Of a stretch of 64,000 nucleotides of DNA, positions 59,180 through 64,000 are shown piece after piece. Below the pieces are notes generated by a model. It worked only from the letters and a program-made list of their open reading frames with translations. It had not been told where the DNA came from and ran no database searches. The position numbers and the translations under genes were made by a program. The stretch comes from Anammoximicrobium sp964645045 (lineage in GTDB: Bacteria; Planctomycetota; Planctomycetia; Pirellulales; Pirellulaceae): assembly GCA_964645045.1 (NCBI GenBank), contig CAZXYZ010000010.1, positions 1 through 64,000 on the forward strand. The letters are read 5' to 3'. Position 1 is the first letter of the stretch. Every line of letters starts with the position of its first letter.

Positions 59180-59287
59180 TCCCGTCGATAGCGGTTCGCA
59201 GAAGGATCGGGCGCGAAACGATTTCGGCATTTGCACCCTAGCCATCTGGGAGATGGCCAGGGTGAGGGCAGGCAATTCCGGATCCCA

Positions 59288-60301
59288 TCAGCGATCCACG
59301 CGGGTCAACTCGTCCAGCCGCCCCGCGAAAAATGCCCGGACGTTGGCCAGACTGGCCTCGGCCATGCGCCGGTTCGCCGCGCGAGTGTTGGATCCCACGT
59401 GCGGCGTGAGGATCACGTTGTCGAGTTCGCGAAGATCTCGGTCCGGCGCGACAGGGACGTAGGGCTCCGCGGCAAACACATCGAGACCGGCCCCGGCGAG
59501 CCGCCCCGCGTGGAGCGCGTCGTACAAGGCCCCTTCGTCCACCACACTGCCGCGCGACGTATTGATCAACCAGGTGGTCGATTTCAGCAACGCCAATCGC
59601 CGGGCGTCGACGAAATGCACGGTGTCCGCCTGGGCCGGCAAGTGGATGCTGACCACATCCGACCCGCGAAACATGGTATCGGCGTCCGTGGTGTACTGAT
59701 CCACGCCGAACTGGCCGAGCACCTCGCCGAGCGGCCGGCCTTCGTCCCGTGCCAGTTGTTCGCCGGTGCGGCGGCCGCAGGCCAGCACGCGCATACCCAG
59801 CCCGAAACGCGCGATCCGCGCCACGTGCCGCGCGATGCCGCCGAAGCCGAGCAGGCCCAGTGTCCGGCCGCATAACTCGAGCCCCGTGTAACCCGAGAAA
59901 TGCCCGGCGCGGAACTGGGTGTCCAGTCTGGCAATCTGCTTGACCAGACCGCCCAGCAGCCAGAACACGTGCTCCGCCACGCTGGCGTCCAACGTGCCGG
60001 GCGTGTTGGTGACGGCGATGCCGTGCGTCCGGGCCTGAGCTTTGTCCAGCCCGTCATGTCCCACGCCGAACCGGGCCAGCAGGGCTCCCGAAGCGGCGCC
60101 GGTCCGGCCCAGCGCTGCATACAACGGCCCCACGTAGTGGTTGTGCCCGATGATCACGGCTCGCACGCCGCGAGCCAGGATGGCGTCTGCCAACAGCTGC
60201 TCGCCGGCTCCAGTCCTCACAAGTTCGACGTCCTGGACGGCGGAGAAGATCTCCTGCCCCTTGTCATATTCGGCCTCGGTCACCAAAACGCATTCTGCCA
60301 T
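59288..60301 (-). CDS. D-isomer-specific 2-hydroxyacid dehydrogenase
   Basis: A 337-residue NAD enzyme of the SerA/formate-dehydrogenase fold. Rossmann motif LLGFGGIARHVARIARFG (near 150), catalytic Arg in INTSRGSVVDE (near 235), Glu in FAAEPYVP (near 265) and His in LTPHVGSNT (near 285). The ACT domain of long SerA is absent. Start at 60301 has GGAG 8 nt upstream and is preferred over 60307. It may act on hydroxypyruvate, glyoxylate or phosphoglycerate; neighbours are two sugar-lactonase-like propellers, so a sugar-acid substrate is plausible. Confidence 0.9.
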   Translation of the reverse strand: MAECVLVTEAEYDKGQEIFSAVQDVELVRTGAGEQLLADAILARGVRAVIIGHNHYVGPLYAALGRTGAASGALLARFGVGHDGLDKAQARTHGIAVTNTPGTLDASVAEHVFWLLGGLVKQIARLDTQFRAGHFSGYTGLELCGRTLGLLGFGGIARHVARIARFGLGMRVLACGRRTGEQLARDEGRPLGEVLGQFGVDQYTTDADTMFRGSDVVSIHLPAQADTVHFVDARRLALLKSTTWLINTSRGSVVDEGALYDALHAGRLAGAGLDVFAAEPYVPVAPDRDLRELDNVILTPHVGSNTRAANRRMAEASLANVRAFFAGRLDELTRVDR

Positions 60302-60484
60302 CGACATGGCTCCGCATGCTCAATCGTGTACGGTGCTTTCGCGAAACCTGATTTAACCGCCGTGGGGAAAGGTGTCAAGCAGCGGAAGCCGAACCCAAGG
60401 CCGTACCCAAGGCCGTCTTGCACGTCAGACGCGGACGGGGCACACTAAATGGCGGTTTTGTCAACAATCCGGGGGAACACTGCT

Positions 60485-61408
60485 ATGATCACCAACTTTC
60501 GCACGCCCTGCCGGGCACCAGTCGCCTGCCTGCTCGTTCTTTTGTTTTGCGCTGCGGCCATCGGGGCGGCCGACGACGGCGGCATCATCGCGCCGGGGGC
60601 CAAGGTCGAACAACTGGCCGACGGGTTCAAGTTCACCGAGGGCCCCGCCTGTGACGCGGCCGGCAACGTGTACTTTACCGACCAGCCCAACGACCGGATC
60701 TTGAAGTGGAGTATCGACGGCAAGCTGTCGACGTTTCTGGAACCCTGCGGACGCTCGAACGGATTGTGCTTCGACGCGCAAGGCTTGTTGTGGGCGTGTG
60801 CGGATAACAAGAACGAACTGTGGAGCATCGCTCCCGACGGCAAGGCCGCAGTGGTCGTCAAGGACTTTGGCGGCAAGTTGCTGAACGGCCCCAACGATCT
60901 GTGGATTCGGCCCGACGGCGGGATCTACTTTACCGATCCGATGTACAAGCGGCCCTACTGGAACCGCGGCCCCAGCGAACAGGATGTGCAAGCCGTCTAC
61001 TATCTGGCGCCCGACCGCCAGCGGCTGGTCCGTGTGGCCGACGACCTGAAACAACCCAACGGCGTCATCGGGACCTCGGATGGGAAGAAGCTGTACGTGG
61101 CCGACATCGGCGCCAAGAAAACCTACGCTTACGCCATCCAGCCCGACGGATCGCTTACGGACAAGCGACTGTTTTGCGAACTGGGCTCCGACGGCATGAC
61201 GATCGACCAACGCGGCAACGTGTACTTGACCGGCAAGGGCGTGACGGTGTTCGACCCCCGTGGCCAACAGATCGAGCAGATCGACGTACCCGAAGGCTGG
61301 ACGGCCAACGTGTGTTTCGGCGGCGCGGATCACCAGACCCTGTTCATTACCGCCAGCCGCGGCCTGTACGGGCTGCGGATGCAAGTCCGCGGAGCCGGCA
61401 GCCAGTAA
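60485..61408 (+). CDS. SMP-30/gluconolactonase-family secreted protein
   Basis: A 307-residue exported protein (signal peptide APVACLLVLLFCAAAIGAAD). Propeller motifs of the lactonase family: KFTEGPACDAAGNVYFTDQP (metal-binding Glu in FTEGPA, near 35), SNGLCFDAQGLLWACADNKN, LLNGPNDLWIRPDGGIYFTD (Asn-Asp, near 140), QPNGVIGTSDGKKLYVADIG (Asn, near 190) and ELGSDGMTIDQRGNVY (Asp, near 235). The metal set is complete, so a calcium-dependent sugar-lactonase activity is likely. An upstream ATG at 60449 would disturb the signal peptide. Confidence 0.9.
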   Translation: MITNFRTPCRAPVACLLVLLFCAAAIGAADDGGIIAPGAKVEQLADGFKFTEGPACDAAGNVYFTDQPNDRILKWSIDGKLSTFLEPCGRSNGLCFDAQGLLWACADNKNELWSIAPDGKAAVVVKDFGGKLLNGPNDLWIRPDGGIYFTDPMYKRPYWNRGPSEQDVQAVYYLAPDRQRLVRVADDLKQPNGVIGTSDGKKLYVADIGAKKTYAYAIQPDGSLTDKRLFCELGSDGMTIDQRGNVYLTGKGVTVFDPRGQQIEQIDVPEGWTANVCFGGADHQTLFITASRGLYGLRMQVRGAGSQ

Positions 61409-61496
61409 GTGGAAGTAAGTGGAAAGTTGCGGCTGGCGTCGTTCAGCACCAGGATCCAGTCCTGACCTGCGCCCTGCGTGGGCGGCGTGAAGTCCG

Positions 61497-61600
61497 GTTT
61501 ACCTGGAGACGTTGGTGCAGGTTTACGAGGCCGAGCACCACGCGATTGACACCACCGGCTTGACGGGACTCAATTCGCTCCAGCACCTGCTTCACTCGGA
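61497..61600 (+). pseudogene. Possible HigA-type antitoxin C-terminal remnant
   Basis: The plus strand encodes VYLETLVQVYEAEHHAIDTT then GLTGLNSLQHLLHSD. The YLETL...YEAEHH-ID pattern with a following short helix matches the C-terminus of HigA-like antitoxins of the planctomycete type. No helix-turn-helix or start is present upstream, and the frame runs into the Rpn gene leader. The 61409-61644 gap shows nothing else. Confidence 0.35.
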
Positions 61601-61644
61601 TGTCGCCTTGACAGCTCCTGCCGCCTGTTATATTACGGCCAGCT

Positions 61645-62664
61645 ATGACCGACGAAGTTGCCGCGCTCGATCAGGATCAAGACAGCGATTACGACGGTGC
61701 CTGGAAAGAGGCCCTGCGTCGTTTTCTGCGCGAATTCCTGGCCAAGTACTTTCCGCTCGTGTACGCCGCGATCGACTGGACGCACGAACCGGAGTGGTGC
61801 GACAAGGAACTCAGCCAGGTGATCGGCCAAGCCGGCAAGCGGAACCGCCAGGTGGATGTGTTGGTCAAAGTCCGGTTGCTGAGCGGACAGGAACAGTGGA
61901 TCCTCGTGCATCTGGAAATCCAGTCGTCATACGAAGAGGCGTTTGCCTCCCGGATTTCACTGTACAACGCGGGCATCTATTGGATTTGCCAGCGGCGCGT
62001 GCTGACGCTGGCGGTCCTGGCCGATCTGCGGCGCGGCTGGGCACCGGACGAGGATCTGTTCCAGGTTGGGCCGTTCGAGTACCGCCTGAAGTTCCCTGTC
62101 TGTAAGCTCATCCACCGCTTGGACTCGGACTGGCGAGACGATTCCTCGCTGCCGGTACTGCTGGCCCGTGCCCAGATCGAGGCCCTTCGCACGGCTGGGG
62201 ATCCGGAAGGCCGGTACCGGGCCAAGCGAAACCTGGTACTCGGACTGTACGAGCTAGGCTATAATGAAGATCAGATCCGCGACATCTTCGGGCTGTTGGA
62301 CTGGATGATGCACCTGCGGGTCGACCTGGAAAAACAACTTACGCGAGAAATCGTCGAGTTTGAGGAGGCACGGAAGATGCCGTACATTACGTCCGTAGAA
62401 CGCTTTGCGGAAGCTCGTGGGGAAGCTCGTGGGGAAGCTCGTGGGGAAGCTCGTGGGGAAGCTCGTGGGGAGGCTCGCGGGAGAACCAGCATCGTGTTGT
62501 CGCTGTTGGCGGAGGTTTGTGGCCCGCTGCCGCAAGATGACGAGGACCGCGTGTACGAATTGCCCGCCACAGCCCTGGAGAAACTGGCCAAAGCCCTCCT
62601 GCGGTTCCAATCCATCGACGACCTGCACGACTGGCTCGACCGGCACGCCGCCTCGGAGGCGTAA
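61645..62664 (+). CDS. Rpn/PD-(D/E)XK-like nuclease with GEAR repeat
   Basis: A 339-residue protein. The nuclease-like core is near residues 60-95: RQVDVLVKVRLLSGQEQWIL and VHLEIQSSYEEAF give the D...E-x-Q pattern of the Rpn/YhgA transposase-like family. Residues 130-245 are helical. A tandem 12-bp repeat (residues 256-279) encodes six GEAR-type units, then a C-terminal helical domain similar to that found in other members (ALEKLAKALLRFQSIDDLHD). Rpn proteins promote RecA-independent recombination or act as toxins in phage defence. Start at 61645. Confidence 0.78.
   Translation: MTDEVAALDQDQDSDYDGAWKEALRRFLREFLAKYFPLVYAAIDWTHEPEWCDKELSQVIGQAGKRNRQVDVLVKVRLLSGQEQWILVHLEIQSSYEEAFASRISLYNAGIYWICQRRVLTLAVLADLRRGWAPDEDLFQVGPFEYRLKFPVCKLIHRLDSDWRDDSSLPVLLARAQIEALRTAGDPEGRYRAKRNLVLGLYELGYNEDQIRDIFGLLDWMMHLRVDLEKQLTREIVEFEEARKMPYITSVERFAEARGEARGEARGEARGEARGEARGRTSIVLSLLAEVCGPLPQDDEDRVYELPATALEKLAKALLRFQSIDDLHDWLDRHAASEA
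62410..62481. repeat. In-frame 12-bp tandem repeat in the Rpn gene
   Basis: Six units of gaagctcgtggg (five exact, the last gaggctcgcggg) encoding Glu-Ala-Arg-Gly. As a multiple of three it can vary in number without frameshift. Confidence 0.95.
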
Positions 62665-62785
62665 GGCCTTTCAGAGCGGCCGAGCAACCGGAGTCGCGGG
62701 CCGCACTCATTAACAGAGACGATCGCTGGGAGAATGGCACGGCGGAGAAAAAATCGCCGTTGCTGCGTTGGCCGAGTTAGGGCGA

Positions 62786-62893
62786 GCACGTCAACCGGCC
62801 GCAGAACGAGGCGGAATTGACGCCGTTGCGTCGTTGTGTGCCGCGAGGCTGTCCGTTGGGCGAGCAGTCCTGGTGCGACCAGATGGACCATCG
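62786..62893 (+). pseudogene. REP-associated tyrosine transposase C-terminal remnant
   Basis: The plus strand encodes HVNRPQNEAELTPLRRCVPR then GCPLGEQSWCDQM. It matches the C-terminal tail of REP-associated tyrosine transposases (NRP-x-T/N-EAEL-x-x-LRR, RGCP-G-x-x-W). A TAG interrupts the frame just upstream and the catalytic HUH part is missing. It lies between the Rpn and SNF2 genes; the rest of the 62665-62934 gap holds nothing recognised. Confidence 0.55.
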
Positions 62894-62934
62894 ACTACGC
62901 CCGTTCTGTAGCAGGTCTTGCCCGTTGTTATCCG

Positions 62935-64000
62935 CTACTCGTGGCGACCGGCGGAGCAAGTTGCTTCGCGTGGGGCGCGGAGGCCGAAGAGGCCGAACAG
63001 TTCCTCCGCGGTAAGCGTGCTCTTCAGGTCCAATGTCACGTCATCCACAACCTCTTTGAAGATCTGACGCTTGTCGCGAAGGATGGCCTCAATGCGTTCC
63101 TCGATGGTGTTCGCACACACATAGCGAAAGGCGGTGACCGGATACGGCTGGCCCATGCGGTGAGCACGACTTTCCGCCTGGTCCTCGATCGCCGGATTCC
63201 ACCAGCGGTCCAGGTGGAACACGTACGAGGCGGATTGGAGGTTCAGGCCCACTCCGCCAGCGCGGAGGGAGAGGATGATCGCCTTGTGGCGCGGGTCTGT
63301 CCTGAACGCCCGGACCACGTCGCTGCGCTGCTTTGCCGACATGGCGCCGGTGAACGTCAATGGGTTGAAAGCTCGCAGAGCGCGGGCCACCATATCGACC
63401 CCGAACTGGCCGCCGGTAAACTGCGAAAAGACGAGAGCGCGGTGCCCCTCGGCGACCAGCGTTGTCAGTCGTGCGGAGATGTCCTCCAGCTTGGCGGATT
63501 CGCCGGTAACTGGTTCCGCGTTGCAGACCTGCTTCAGCCGCGCGATGAGTTCCAGCACGTGGGTGATGGTCAGCGACGGGCCGAATTGCCGCAACCGCAG
63601 GGTGCCCTCCCGTTCCGCCCGGTCATACGCTTCGCGTTGCCGGACACCGAGTTCCAGGGTGAGTTCTTTGATCCTCAGGGGCGGCAGCTCGGGCAACACA
63701 TCGCCTTTCTTGCGGCGGAGTTGCAGGGTCTTGAGTGTCGAACGGAGATCCGCAAAGTGCCAGAGCCGTGTCTTGTCGGTCGGGTCGCCCAACAGGAAAT
63801 CGAGAAGGGAAACGAGGTCCTCCGTGGAGTTTTCCAGCGGCGTGCCGGTGAGCGCCCACCGCCGGTCGCGCGGAATCCGCTTGCAGGCTTGGGAGATCCC
63901 GGACTCGCGATTCTTGATGCGTGACGCTTCGTCCAGCAACACCACGTCCCACCGGCGCCGCAGCACGGGCGAGTTGCGCAGGTCCAGCACGTCCCCGCGT
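62935..64000 (-). CDS. SNF2-family helicase, C-terminal part (runs off window)
   Basis: At least 355 residues of a Swi2/Snf2 ATPase; the 5' end lies beyond the window. Visible motifs: II VVLLDEASRIKN (DEAS variant of DEAH), III RWALTGTPLENSTEDL, LRRKKGDVLPELP, IV HRALVFSQFTGGQFG, V ILSLRAGGVGLNLQSASYV and VI DQAESRAHRMGQ. The C-terminus ends DVTLDLKSTLTAEELFGLFG. Bacterial homologues (RapA-/HepA-like or defence-linked SNF2) remodel protein-DNA complexes; which subgroup cannot be told without the N-terminus. The stop is in the window at 62935. Confidence 0.92.
   Translation of the reverse strand, partial: RGDVLDLRNSPVLRRRWDVVLLDEASRIKNRESGISQACKRIPRDRRWALTGTPLENSTEDLVSLLDFLLGDPTDKTRLWHFADLRSTLKTLQLRRKKGDVLPELPPLRIKELTLELGVRQREAYDRAEREGTLRLRQFGPSLTITHVLELIARLKQVCNAEPVTGESAKLEDISARLTTLVAEGHRALVFSQFTGGQFGVDMVARALRAFNPLTFTGAMSAKQRSDVVRAFRTDPRHKAIILSLRAGGVGLNLQSASYVFHLDRWWNPAIEDQAESRAHRMGQPYPVTAFRYVCANTIEERIEAILRDKRQIFKEVVDDVTLDLKSTLTAEELFGLFGLRAPREATCSAGRHE

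Noticed and set aside
1..64000. tRNA genes, rRNA, CRISPR arrays and prophage
   Set aside because: I looked for T-loop-like GGTTCGA sequences with paired arms, regularly spaced short repeats and phage structural genes and found none. A tRNAscan or CRISPR finder run would be decisive.

Overview
The window reads as a 64-kb piece of a high-GC Planctomycetota chromosome, most likely Pirellulales. This is judged from family content, not from a marker gene: a TIGR03000 secreted protein, a hydrazine-synthase-like/formylglycine-enzyme fusion with two CxxCH haem motifs, a PQQ propeller carrying a methyltransferase domain, DUF4058 and Uma2 nuclease-fold families, secreted SMP-30-like propellers, and many short palindromic intergenic repeats. 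I saw no rRNA, tRNA, CRISPR array or prophage.

Layout. 0-7.7 kb: short-chain dehydrogenase, small unknown, secreted esterase, secreted TPR-like protein, and the large haem/propeller/FGE fusion. 7.9-8.95 kb: a scar where a truncated IS66 transposase meets a truncated TIR-domain gene. 9-12.1 kb: a three-gene carbohydrate-type operon on the minus strand (sugar-phosphate isomerase/epimerase, DUF6807/PmoA, cupin protein). 12.4-16.2 kb: TIGR03000 protein, a stand-alone RNA polymerase alpha-CTD protein and a beta-helix pectate-lyase-like protein. 16.2-20.5 kb: an accessory patch with a MazF-type toxin pair, a VIT1/CCC1 transporter plus small ORF duplicated in tandem (the second transporter is broken), an aspartic protease operon, and five copies of one palindromic repeat. 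20.5-31.5 kb: PQQ-methyltransferase fusion, a KaiC-like/PPDK-like enzyme, gdhA with a near-consensus promoter, a LysR regulator and a prenyltransferase-fold membrane protein. 31.5-35.2 kb: a decaying cluster of DUF4058 and CHAT/WD40 genes invaded by palindromes. 35.2-45 kb: nagB, a zinc-ribbon STAS protein, glgB, an Uma2 pseudogene, a Tyr-rich secreted repeat protein and a tight block nnrD-ribF-nrnA-MFS. 45-46 kb: an Flp pilin with its own terminator and, upstream, a well-matched GEMM-I (cyclic-di-GMP) riboswitch. 46-64 kb: tungsten aldehyde oxidoreductase, YkgJ, an extended HU protein, pyrD-trpS-acpS, a UroD-family protein, surE and guaA divergent with a terminator-like hairpin in the guaA leader, two secreted propellers, a hydroxyacid dehydrogenase, an Rpn-like nuclease with a 12-bp in-frame repeat, a RAYT remnant, and an SNF2 helicase running off the end.

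How it fits together. Most genes are housekeeping (GMP, pyrimidine and flavin synthesis, NADHX repair, coenzyme A-dependent ACP activation, glycogen branching, glutamate synthesis) or the secreted sugar-handling repertoire typical of planctomycetes. The unusual parts are the riboswitch-controlled pilin, the eroded CHAT and TIR loci (both families linked to bacterial defence or cell death), and several mobile palindrome families with a remnant of a REP-associated transposase.
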